A stretch of DNA of 6,953 nucleotides from an uncultured Rhodospirillaceae bacterium (GTDB lineage: Bacteria; Pseudomonadota; Alphaproteobacteria; Rhodospirillales; UBA2165): NCBI GenBank assembly GCA_913054205.1, contig CAJXJM010000135.1, forward strand, positions 1 to 6,953, in the 5' to 3' direction. A model generated the notes under the pieces. That model did no database searches. It was not told the origin of the DNA and saw only the letters and a program-made list of their open reading frames with translations. Shown here piece after piece: positions 1 to 6,581 of the stretch; position 1 is the stretch's first letter, and every line of letters starts with the position of its first letter. The position numbers and the translations under genes were made by a program.

Positions 1-279
1 GCCAAATTTCTCCATTGCCATTTTCAGCTCATCGTCACTCATGCCAATACCCGTATCAGAGACCGATATGTTCATCGAACCATCCTCATTTCGTCCAGCG
101 TCTATTGTTACAATTCCACCGCGATCAGTAAATTTAACCGCATTTGAAAGTAGATTAACCAAAACCTGCTTCAGTCGCCTTTCATCTCCCCAGATGATTT
201 GACGTTCGATTTCCAGTTGCACTTCGAGCTTGACGTCACCCGCAGCGGCTCTGGATTTAACGAGCCGCTGCGGGTGAAA
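1..279 (-). pseudogene. Histidine kinase ATPase (HATPase_c) portion of the same gene, in a shifted frame and cut by window edge
   Basis: Read on the minus strand one base forward from the upstream frame, this stretch encodes QRLVKSRAAAGDVKLEV and then a standard ATPase domain. The N box is NLLSNAVKFT, with the key Asn at 142-144. The G1 box is SDTGIGM, with Asp at 55-57. MEKFG, the start of the F box, is at the window edge. No stop occurs in this frame from 279 to 1, so the domain is undamaged apart from the missing join. The frame is closed upstream by a stop at 280-282, so the crossover between the two frames must fall in 257-279. There is no ATG or Shine-Dalgarno sequence to begin it separately; a GTG at 220-222 lacks one. 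It would be made only by frameshifting, or not at all. Confidence 0.8.
236..277. repeat. Perfect 16-bp inverted repeat with 10-nt loop at the kinase frame break
   Basis: The arm TCACCCGCAGCGGCTC (236-251) is exactly the reverse complement of GAGCCGCTGCGGGTGA (262-277), with a 10-nt loop at 252-261. The premature TAA (257-259) lies in the loop. On the coding strand the first arm (277-262) is where the frame breaks, and the second arm (251-236) encodes the normal-looking RAAAG of the ATPase linker. There is no T tract after the stem, so it does not look like a terminator. Confidence 0.95.
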
Positions 280-1363
280 TTATATCCTCAATGTCGATCT
301 CAGTTTCATTAAATTCGAGCTTCCCTGCTTCAATGGCAGACACATCAAGAATCTCATTTATCAGGTCAAGCAGATGATTGCCTGAAGAATGAATGTCATC
401 GACATATTCCTGTTGTATTTCATTGGAGAAAGGGCCGAATATTTCTTCTTTTAAGGCCTCTGAGAATCCGATGACAGCATTGAGTGGTGTTCTTAATTCA
501 TGGCTCATATTTGCCAAAAATTCCGATTTAGTTTGGCTCGCAATTTCTGCGGCATTTAAGGCTTCCTTCAATTCCGTAATATCGGAATGAAACACAATAA
601 CACTACCATCTTGAAGTCGCTCTTTATGAATTCGGGTCCATCCACCGTCGAAAATAGTTATTCGGCTGGAACTTGGAGAGCGGTGTTCTACCAACCGTTT
701 ATCCACCCATTCTTCAATAGAGCTACTGTCTTCATGCGCTCGATCCCATCTTTCAACTGCTGGGGCTTTAATAAAATCTTCGAAGTTTGCACTCAGTTTT
801 AGAAAATCTGCTCCGATCGCATGACGTTGCCGATATCGAGCATTGCAGGACACAAAACGCTCATTTGAATCCCAAAGGACATAAGCTTCTCCAAAATGCT
901 CCATGGCATTGATGAGCTTTTTCTCATTTTCCCGAGCTTCATCTCGGGCTTCTTCGGCGTGTTTTTTTTCGGTGATGTCCGTTCGAAGTATCAACGTCCC
1001 ACCATCACTCGTTCGATATCGATTAATTTGCGACCATCTGTCATCATTTAAATACTGCTCATCTGCATTCCCAAGATTGCGATGCTCCTCCAACGTATTT
1101 TGTACCCAGGTCTCATAATCACGATTTACGTCGGGCTTAAGCACTTTCCGCTCAACCAACCGGACAATAGTTTCAGCTGAGGTGACCATTGATTCAAATG
1201 TCCGCGCCTGGCTTTTTACGAGATCAACCAAACGGGATCGCTGTTCTTCGAATGAAGCATCAAATAAAATTGAAATCGCAGCAGCAGTTGAAAAAATAAC
1301 CACTGTAACCATGATTAAAATCAAGTTTAAAAGGCGTGATTTATTGCTTGGAGCGCTCGTCAT
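257..1363 (-). CDS. PAS sensor histidine kinase, N-terminal portion of a frameshifted gene
   Basis: This 368-codon frame encodes a sensor kinase without its ATPase domain. A membrane helix spans about 12-34. The segment FEEQRSRLVDLVKSQA (38-53) resembles the start of a periplasmic sensor domain seen in related kinases. Residues 64-135 look like only the C-terminal half of a PAS domain, ending in TSDGGTLILRTDITE. A full PAS domain covers 151-266, ending in IVFHSDITELK. The HisKA domain follows, with the phosphoacceptor His288 in ANMSHELRTPLNAVIGFSE and the second helix through DLINEILDVSAIEAGKLE. Translation stops at TAA after ISPAAAR, and the N, G1 and F boxes are found in another frame from 279 downward. 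No second membrane helix is visible, so both topology and catalysis are in doubt. It starts at the ATG at 1363, with no clear Shine-Dalgarno sequence. Likely a decaying gene. Confidence 0.8.
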   Translation of the reverse strand: MTSAPSNKSRLLNLILIMVTVVIFSTAAAISILFDASFEEQRSRLVDLVKSQARTFESMVTSAETIVRLVERKVLKPDVNRDYETWVQNTLEEHRNLGNADEQYLNDDRWSQINRYRTSDGGTLILRTDITEKKHAEEARDEARENEKKLINAMEHFGEAYVLWDSNERFVSCNARYRQRHAIGADFLKLSANFEDFIKAPAVERWDRAHEDSSSIEEWVDKRLVEHRSPSSSRITIFDGGWTRIHKERLQDGSVIVFHSDITELKEALNAAEIASQTKSEFLANMSHELRTPLNAVIGFSEALKEEIFGPFSNEIQQEYVDDIHSSGNHLLDLINEILDVSAIEAGKLEFNETEIDIEDIISPAAAR

Positions 1364-1389
1364 ATTTGTTAGCCCGATAGGACAAATAT
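1362..1389. promoter_or_regulatory. Operator-like dyad overlapping the kinase start codon
   Basis: ATATTTGT (1362-1369) and ACAAATAT (1382-1389) are perfect 8-nt inverted copies with a 12-nt spacer, so their centres are 20 bp apart, about two helical turns. One half overlaps the ATG at 1361-1363. It could be a repressor half-site pair, or a weak RNA hairpin covering the start. The arms are AT-rich, so chance is a real possibility. The repeat is read directly; its function is guesswork. Confidence 0.35.
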
Positions 1390-1583
1390 TGGGCCATTCA
1401 AACCAACAATTGCACGGTATTAATGGCAGCTAACAGTTTTCCGAATTAGCAACGGCATTATTTACTTTCGTATTTGCATCGTTAGGTTGAATTTACATTT
1501 CCTGGCATAGAATAGTATGTTGGTACGGACACACTGATTTTCAAGGAATATTTCCCAAATATAAAGGGAACAGTCGATAAGGC

Positions 1584-1829
1584 TTATTGAATACCGATAT
1601 CGCTCAGCGTAATCAGATCGAATTTATCGATAAGGAAAATTCCGAGCCAAATTATAAATGCCAGTACAGAATTAATTCCCATTTTCAGGAGAAGTCTTGG
1701 AGATTGCGGGGCGCCGGTGGATTGGCCTTCAATACCATCAGTCTGCCGTTGCACACCAAATGGTAAAACCACAAAAATTGTAATCCACCAAATGACGAAA
1801 TATATTGCGAGTAAGGTGACCCACCCCAT
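1584..1829 (-). CDS. DUF1467 family small inner-membrane protein
   Basis: This is an 81-aa protein of unknown function with two predicted membrane helices (about 4-22 and 50-67). They are joined by a polar loop of roughly 25 residues rich in Gln, Gly and Pro. The segment AIYFVIWWITIFVVLPFGV, with its Trp pair and LPFGV, is what I recognise as the DUF1467 signature in alphaproteobacteria, where the gene commonly lies near rnj and proS. I chose the ATG at 1829, 4 nt after the rnj stop, because AAGGG lies 7 nt upstream and family members begin close to the first helix. A longer version starting at 1862 (11 more residues) would overlap rnj by 29 nt. It is probably the last gene of the cluster. 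Family assignment is from memory; the two-helix topology is read directly. Confidence 0.8.
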   Translation of the reverse strand: MGWVTLLAIYFVIWWITIFVVLPFGVQRQTDGIEGQSTGAPQSPRLLLKMGINSVLAFIIWLGIFLIDKFDLITLSDIGIQ

Positions 1830-1833
1830 CGGT

Positions 1834-3525
1834 TTACCCTTGATCCTTAATGCGAACGACATGCACGGTTGTTAGCGGCCTTTTGTGATGGCTATCCCTA
1901 AAGTTCTGGCGCACGACTATGCGCGCAGCTTCTTTGACCTTGGCATCATTTGTAATATCAGCATCACTCATATCGATCAGCGCATCTTCTACATCTTCAA
2001 ATATTTTGCTCAGCAAATCAGGCATTTCATCATCTTCAACCAAACCATGGGTGGTTAATTGAGGATCACCAATTATATTGCCGGAAGCATCTAGAACCAA
2101 TGTATATACCGCAACACCGTTATAAAGAATGCGTGTGCGATCTTTGATCGCCTGGCTCTCAAGCGGCACAATCCGTGGCCCATCCAGTGCAAAACGCCCA
2201 GCATGCACTTGGTCAATTATCTCAGCCTTGTTTGGCGCCAACCGCACGACAGCGCCATTATTCACCAATATTGTTTCCGGCACCTGACAGTTTTTAGCGA
2301 TCTCGGCGTGGCGTTTGAGGTGACGCGGCTCGCCATGTACTGGCACAACGATCTCAGGTCGGACATACTGATACATCTCGATCAATTCATCTTCGGCGGG
2401 ATGGCCTGACACATGGACATTGCCATGCTCATCCATGATGACATCAACACCATTTTGGATAAGCTTGTTGTGAAGGCGCGCGATGCCAAGTTCATTCCCC
2501 GGGATAATGCGAGATGAAAAGATCACCGTATCTCCATCACCGAGCTTCACTTGCCGATGATCTCTTGCAGCGATACGAGACAGCGCAGCACGCGGCTCAC
2601 CTTGGCTACCGGTACAAATGTAGAGAACTTGGTCCTTCGGGATATCCTCAGCATCCTCAGCTTCAATAAAAGCCGGTAAATCCGCAAGATAGCCAGTTTG
2701 ACGCGCGGCGGCATTGATCCGCCAGAGTGAGCGCCCGACCAAACACACTACCCGCCCATTCGCCGTAGCCGCATTAAATATCGTTTTAAGCCGCGCAACG
2801 TTGGAGGCAAAACAAGCAACCGCCACCCGGCCCGTGCATTTACCGATCATCTCCGTCAAATTTTGGAGAATGCCTGCTTCTGATCCCGATGTGCCAGAGA
2901 CAAAAACATTGGTGGAATCGCCAATCGCTGCCAGCACACCTTCATCACCAAGCGCCTTTAAAGCCTCAATGTCCGAAGCCTCACCCACGACGGGATCAGG
3001 ATCGAACTTCCAATCGCCCGTGTGAAAGATCGTGCCGAGCTCCGAGCGCACAACGACGGCGTTCGGTTCTGGCATCGAATGGGTCAATGTAATGAGCTCA
3101 ATCGAAAACGGGCCAACTTCGAATTTACCCGCCAAAGGCACTTCAATGATTTTCATGTCGCGGGCATCGCCATCCATTTCGAGCTTGGAGCGCAACAGAG
3201 CTGCGGTGAACGGCGTTGCATAAACTGGACAGCGCAATCTGTCCCACAAATAGGGTACCGCGCCTAAATGATCTTCATGACCATGGGTCAAAATAATACC
3301 GGCAAGTTTATCCCGGCGTTCTTCAATGAATTTTGGATCAGGTAGGATGACATCAATGCTGGGCGTGGAATCGTCACCAAAGGTAATGCCAAGATCAATG
3401 ATAATCCAATCGTGATCCCCCGGTGCGCCAAAGCCGTAGAGATTAAAGTTCATCCCTATTTCTTCGGTACCGCCAAGCGGCACGAACAGCAATTCTGCCT
3501 CGGTGTTTGCTTTCTTTTTCGCCAT
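1834..3525 (-). CDS. rnj: Ribonuclease J
   Basis: RNase J (563 aa) is a zinc-dependent metallo-beta-lactamase/beta-CASP nuclease with 5'-3' exonuclease and endonuclease activity, involved in mRNA decay and rRNA maturation in the cytoplasm. The family N-terminus ELLFVPLGGTEEIGMNF is at 11-27. HGHEDH (81-86) is the metal-binding HxHxDH motif, His149 lies in LTHSMPEPNA, and Asp171 lies in HTGDWKFD. GDSTNV (202-207) follows, and beta-CASP elements include TGSQGEPRAAL (305-315), HVSGH (371-375) and PVHGEPRHL (395-403). All expected catalytic ligands are present. The frame stays open 20 codons further upstream (to 3585), but that part overlaps coaX and has no family similarity. I chose the ATG at 3525, which shares its A with the coaX TGA. 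No good Shine-Dalgarno sequence precedes it, consistent with coupled translation. Confidence 0.95.
   Translation of the reverse strand: MAKKKANTEAELLFVPLGGTEEIGMNFNLYGFGAPGDHDWIIIDLGITFGDDSTPSIDVILPDPKFIEERRDKLAGIILTHGHEDHLGAVPYLWDRLRCPVYATPFTAALLRSKLEMDGDARDMKIIEVPLAGKFEVGPFSIELITLTHSMPEPNAVVVRSELGTIFHTGDWKFDPDPVVGEASDIEALKALGDEGVLAAIGDSTNVFVSGTSGSEAGILQNLTEMIGKCTGRVAVACFASNVARLKTIFNAATANGRVVCLVGRSLWRINAAARQTGYLADLPAFIEAEDAEDIPKDQVLYICTGSQGEPRAALSRIAARDHRQVKLGDGDTVIFSSRIIPGNELGIARLHNKLIQNGVDVIMDEHGNVHVSGHPAEDELIEMYQYVRPEIVVPVHGEPRHLKRHAEIAKNCQVPETILVNNGAVVRLAPNKAEIIDQVHAGRFALDGPRIVPLESQAIKDRTRILYNGVAVYTLVLDASGNIIGDPQLTTHGLVEDDEMPDLLSKIFEDVEDALIDMSDADITNDAKVKEAARIVVRQNFRDSHHKRPLTTVHVVRIKDQG
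1837..1841 (-). promoter_or_regulatory. Ribosome binding site of the DUF1467 gene (decides start)
   Basis: AAGGG on the minus strand, within the last codons of rnj, lies 7 nt upstream of the ATG at 1829. It favours this start over the ATG at 1862. Confidence 0.65.
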
Positions 3526-4298
3526 CAGGTTTGATTGCGCCGGTAAATGGCGAGAAGACCGCGGAGTGTTAAATCCTGCTGCCAATGATCAATGGCATCG
3601 GTGGCATCTGCGAACATGGGCGCTAAGCCACCTGTTGCAACAACCGTCATGTCTCCGCCGACCTCTTGTTTGATGCGCGTTGTCATTCCTTCAATCATGC
3701 TGACATAGCCCCAGAATATGCCCGATTGCATGGCCGAGACGGTACCGGTGCCAATCACATTTTCTGGTCGTTCAATCGCAACACGGGGTAATTGGGCCGC
3801 GCCCATATGAAGTGCTTCAAGAGATAAATTAATGCCGGGTGAAATAATGCTGCCGTTGTAATTCCCTTCAGCGTCAATAATGTCGAACGTGGTTGCTGTC
3901 CCAAAATCTATAACCGTCACTGGTCCATCGTAATTTTCATGTGCTGAAACAGTATTGCATAGTCGATCCGCACCGACTTCTTTTGGATGATCAATTAAAA
4001 CTTTGAAGCCAAGCTCAACGTCAGGATCGCCGACGACCAATGGCTCGCAGTTAAAATAGCTCTGACACAAATTTTTCAAATGAACCAAATTTGCCGGCAC
4101 CACTGTCGCTATTATCGCCGCGGTGATATCATCGCGCGACAAACTATCTTGCTTCATCAGTTGGCCGATCCAGACACCAAACTCGTCAGCTGTGCGATTA
4201 ACGTCGGACGCCGCGCGCCACTCACCTTTGACCTCGCCGTCGTCGTTAAAGACAGCAAATACGATATTTGTGTTACCTGAATCTATCGCTAGAAGCAC
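3525..4298 (-). CDS. coaX: Type III pantothenate kinase
   Basis: CoaX (257 aa) phosphorylates pantothenate with ATP, the first step of coenzyme A synthesis, in the cytoplasm. It belongs to the ASKHA (actin-like) fold and is unrelated to the CoaA type. The phosphate loop DSGNTN is at residues 6-11. EVGADRLCN (107-115) holds the conserved GADR aspartate. IDFGTATTFD (130-139) is the second nucleotide-binding motif, followed by ISPGINLSLEALH (152-164), VSAMQSGIFWGY (187-198) and ATGGLA (221-226). Length is normal for the family. The start is GTG, placed exactly after the birA stop (zero spacing) and supported by GGAG 8 nt upstream and by the position of the phosphate loop. The stop TGA overlaps the rnj start by one base, so rnj translation is probably coupled. 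Confidence 0.95.
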   Translation of the reverse strand: MLLAIDSGNTNIVFAVFNDDGEVKGEWRAASDVNRTADEFGVWIGQLMKQDSLSRDDITAAIIATVVPANLVHLKNLCQSYFNCEPLVVGDPDVELGFKVLIDHPKEVGADRLCNTVSAHENYDGPVTVIDFGTATTFDIIDAEGNYNGSIISPGINLSLEALHMGAAQLPRVAIERPENVIGTGTVSAMQSGIFWGYVSMIEGMTTRIKQEVGGDMTVVATGGLAPMFADATDAIDHWQQDLTLRGLLAIYRRNQT

Positions 4299-5078
4299 TT
4301 ATATTTCTCCACTCGTCGTATCGGTGAAGTATACGTCGCCAGCCGCAATCCGGCGAGGCCCGTTATCGGTGTCAATTACCAGCGCACCATTTTCATCGAG
4401 ATCACGGAACGGGCCAGTTATGGTTTCAGCACCGCTTTCGACAATCAGAGGCTCATCAAACTTATGCGCGGAGGTCAGCCAGGCGGCGCGAACGGGTTCA
4501 AACCCCTCCTCTTGCCAACGGCCATACCAATTGGCGAGATTACGCACGTAAGCTGAGACCATGTCGCCTATCTCAATATTTTGGTTCAGTTCGTGCCGCA
4601 CACTCGTTGCCGGGAAACGCGTATCATCGGGATAATGCGCAAGATTAATGCCGCAGCCAACTATGACCCAAGCCGCCAGCCCGTTTTGCCCAGCGCCGGC
4701 TTCTAACAGCGCACCACTGATTTTTTTTCGGTTGAGCAGAAGATCGTTTGGCCATTTGTATCTTAGCGGCGCAGCGTTTCCGAGAAGCCCTGCCAATGCC
4801 TCACCTGCGGCAATGACCGGCAGGAAGCCAATCTGAGCCGCTTCAGCCATGTCACAATTGGGGCGTAACAATACCGAGCAATACATATTGCCGGGCACCG
4901 ACTCCCAATTGCGCTTTTGCCGTCCTTTGCCTGAGGTTTGTTCGAGCGCCCACACGACGCTGCCTTCAGGCGCATTGGCTTGGATGGCGCGTTGCTTGAG
5001 CTCGTCATTCGTGCTGCCAATCGTATCGAACGCCACCAGGCTATAACCATCTGGCATTTTAGGAAGGTCGGTCATCAT
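4299..5078 (-). CDS. birA: Biotin--[acetyl-CoA-carboxylase] ligase, without DNA-binding domain
   Basis: This 259-aa enzyme activates biotin with ATP and attaches it to a lysine of biotin carboxyl carrier proteins such as AccB, in the cytoplasm. Signatures in order are FDTIGSTNDEL (17-27), the adenylate-binding segment ALEQTSGKGRQKRNW (44-58, the usual GRGRRGRxW loop), GNMYCSVLLRP (63-72), KWPNDLLLNRKKISGALLE (108-126) and VIVGCGINL (138-146). The C-terminal SH3-like domain ends near RIAAGDVYF. The protein begins directly with the catalytic domain and lacks the N-terminal helix-turn-helix of E. coli BirA, so it is a monofunctional ligase that should not repress biotin genes. There are two adjacent ATG codons, and I chose the first, which follows the tandem nuoN stops. 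No clear Shine-Dalgarno sequence is present, which suggests coupling to nuoN. The stop is immediately followed by the GTG of coaX. Confidence 0.94.
   Translation of the reverse strand: MMTDLPKMPDGYSLVAFDTIGSTNDELKQRAIQANAPEGSVVWALEQTSGKGRQKRNWESVPGNMYCSVLLRPNCDMAEAAQIGFLPVIAAGEALAGLLGNAAPLRYKWPNDLLLNRKKISGALLEAGAGQNGLAAWVIVGCGINLAHYPDDTRFPATSVRHELNQNIEIGDMVSAYVRNLANWYGRWQEEGFEPVRAAWLTSAHKFDEPLIVESGAETITGPFRDLDENGALVIDTDNGPRRIAAGDVYFTDTTSGEI
4307..4310 (-). promoter_or_regulatory. Ribosome binding site of coaX (supports GTG start)
   Basis: GGAG on the minus strand lies 8 nt upstream of the GTG at 4298, inside the end of birA. It supports the unusual GTG start of coaX, which sits directly after the birA TAA. 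Confidence 0.7.
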
Positions 5079-5081
5079 TTA

Positions 5082-6566
5082 TTATTTGTGAAAGAGAGAA
5101 GCCGTTGCTAATTCTGCGCCCGTGATCAGCGGCATCGGGTAGAAGATGAAAAAGACAATCACGATTCCTGTCACAACCAAGATCGCTTTCATTTCAAGAC
5201 TGATGCCGGTATCGAGCTCTTCGGCTGGCGCATCGAAATACATCACTTTGATAATGCGAATGTAATAATACGCACCGACAACACTCGCCAGCACACCCAC
5301 AACGGCAAGCGTATACAGCTCTACCTGAATAGCAGCTTGGAAGACATACAGCTTGCCGAGGAAACCTGCCAGCGGTGGAATGCCCGCCATTGAGAACATA
5401 AAGATCGATAAAATCATTGCCAAGCCGGGATTGGTTTTGGAAAGTCCAGCTAGATCATCAATGCCTTCAACCATGCGACCATCCCGCTTCATCAACAGGA
5501 TGCAGGCAAAGGTGCCAATGTTCATAAACATATAGATGCCAAGATAAATCAGCATCGCTTGAACGCCATCAGCACGCATCGCATCATTTCCAGCAGCGCC
5601 TGCAACCGCCAGGCCAATCAAAGCGTAACCCATATGACCGATCGAGCTATAGGCCATCAGGCGTTTGATATTGGTCTGATTGATCGCGGCAAAAGCACCG
5701 AGACCCATCGAGGCAATTGAGATGAAAATAATAATCTGCTGCCACTGCGCGCCAAGCTCGCCAAACGGTCCAACCATAACGCGGATAAATAGACCCATCG
5801 CAGCAATTTTTGGCGCTACGGCAAATAGCGCTGTAACGGGTGTCGGCGCGCCTTCATATACATCGGGCGTCCACATGTGGAAGGGCACAGCCGAAACTTT
5901 GAACGCCAAACCGGCCAAAATGAACACCATACCGACGATCACTCCAACCGATGGTGCTTGACCATGGGCATCGTGGAATATGGTTGCGAGCGTATCGAAA
6001 CTTGTCGAACCCGCAAATCCGTAGATCATCGATATACCATACAGCAACATGCCGGACGACAAGGCACCGAGAACAAAATACTTAAGCCCAGCTTCGGCTG
6101 ATCTAGCGCTATCCCTTTGGAAAGCCGCAATCACGTAGAGTGATAAGCTTTGCAATTCAAGACCGAGATATAGCGCCAATAAATCATTGGCTGAGACCAT
6201 CATCATCATGCCAAGGGTGGCTAAGACAATCAAAACAGGGAATTCGAAGCGTTCAATCCCCTGTAATTTTAAATAATCTTTGGACATCAAGATTGCGGTC
6301 GCAGCGGATAGCAATACCAACGCCTTGATGTAAACAGCAAAAGTGTCTGTCACGAAGGCACCGCCAAAGGTAACTGTCCGCCCTTCCGTCACCAAAGCGA
6401 CAAAAGGAATTGTGACCACCAATACCAAAACACTGGCATAGGACACTGTCCGCGTGTTGGTCGACTCATTCGAGAACACGCCCAGCATCAAAAGCAGCAT
6501 TGAGGCTATTGCCAGGAATATCTCCGGCAAAGCTGGTATTAAAACAGGTAGAGTTGCTAGTGGCAT
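5082..6566 (-). CDS. nuoN: NADH-quinone oxidoreductase subunit N
   Basis: NuoN (494 aa) is the third antiporter-like membrane subunit of complex I, coupling electron transfer from NADH to quinone with proton translocation. The protein is hydrophobic throughout, with about 14 membrane segments, which matches the family length and topology. Residues expected to line the proton path are present: Glu137 in ALYLGLELQSLSLY, Lys223 in AFKVSAVPFHMWTPDVYEG, Lys253 in APKIAAMG and Lys405 in GFLGKLYVF. Equivalence to the E. coli residues is by motif, not alignment. The ATG start gives the usual PALPEIFLAIASMLLLMLGVF beginning and has a GAGGA 10 nt upstream. The gene ends in tandem in-frame TAA TAA, and birA begins directly after. 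It is normally the last complex I gene, as here. No odd residues were noticed. Confidence 0.97.
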   Translation of the reverse strand: MPLATLPVLIPALPEIFLAIASMLLLMLGVFSNESTNTRTVSYASVLVLVVTIPFVALVTEGRTVTFGGAFVTDTFAVYIKALVLLSAATAILMSKDYLKLQGIERFEFPVLIVLATLGMMMMVSANDLLALYLGLELQSLSLYVIAAFQRDSARSAEAGLKYFVLGALSSGMLLYGISMIYGFAGSTSFDTLATIFHDAHGQAPSVGVIVGMVFILAGLAFKVSAVPFHMWTPDVYEGAPTPVTALFAVAPKIAAMGLFIRVMVGPFGELGAQWQQIIIFISIASMGLGAFAAINQTNIKRLMAYSSIGHMGYALIGLAVAGAAGNDAMRADGVQAMLIYLGIYMFMNIGTFACILLMKRDGRMVEGIDDLAGLSKTNPGLAMILSIFMFSMAGIPPLAGFLGKLYVFQAAIQVELYTLAVVGVLASVVGAYYYIRIIKVMYFDAPAEELDTGISLEMKAILVVTGIVIVFFIFYPMPLITGAELATASLFHK

Positions 6567-6576
6567 AATTCTAATT

Positions 6577-6581
6577 TCCTC
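6577..6581 (-). promoter_or_regulatory. Ribosome binding site of nuoN
   Basis: GAGGA on the minus strand overlaps the nuoM stop codon TAG and lies 10 nt upstream of the nuoN ATG. The spacing is slightly long but acceptable, and it supports the chosen start. Confidence 0.6.

Noticed and set aside
236..277. The 16-bp hairpin as a transcription terminator or recombination site
   Set aside because: It lies within kinase-coding sequence with family-like protein on both sides, lacks a T tract, and no mobile element or second copy is seen in the window.
1552..1570. Possible terminator after the DUF1467 gene (TTCCC...GGGAA)
   Set aside because: The stem is only 5 bp with a 9-nt loop, and no T tract follows on the transcribed side.
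1364..1583. Promoter for the kinase gene
   Set aside because: TTGAAA with TACTAT has a 21-nt spacer, and TTGGTT with TCCTAT is a poor match very near the start, so neither supports a call.
2714..3025. 103-codon plus-strand open frame opposite rnj
   Set aside because: It lies over the conserved beta-CASP region of RNase J and has no recognisable domain.
3526..3585. Upstream extension of the rnj start by 20 codons
   Set aside because: The extra residues overlap the end of coaX and do not resemble the RNase J N-terminus, whereas the internal ATG overlaps the coaX stop in the usual coupled way.
4123..4551. 142-codon plus-strand open frame opposite coaX and birA
   Set aside because: It is antisense to two well-supported genes, has Ser/Arg-rich low-information content with no family motif, and crosses the coaX/birA junction.
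4763..5050. 95-codon minus-strand frame inside birA
   Set aside because: It is an alternative frame of birA, whose catalytic motifs occupy the same bases in the true frame.
5680..5961. 93-codon plus-strand open frame opposite nuoN
   Set aside because: It is antisense to conserved NuoN motifs, and its composition is that of a mirrored membrane-protein gene.
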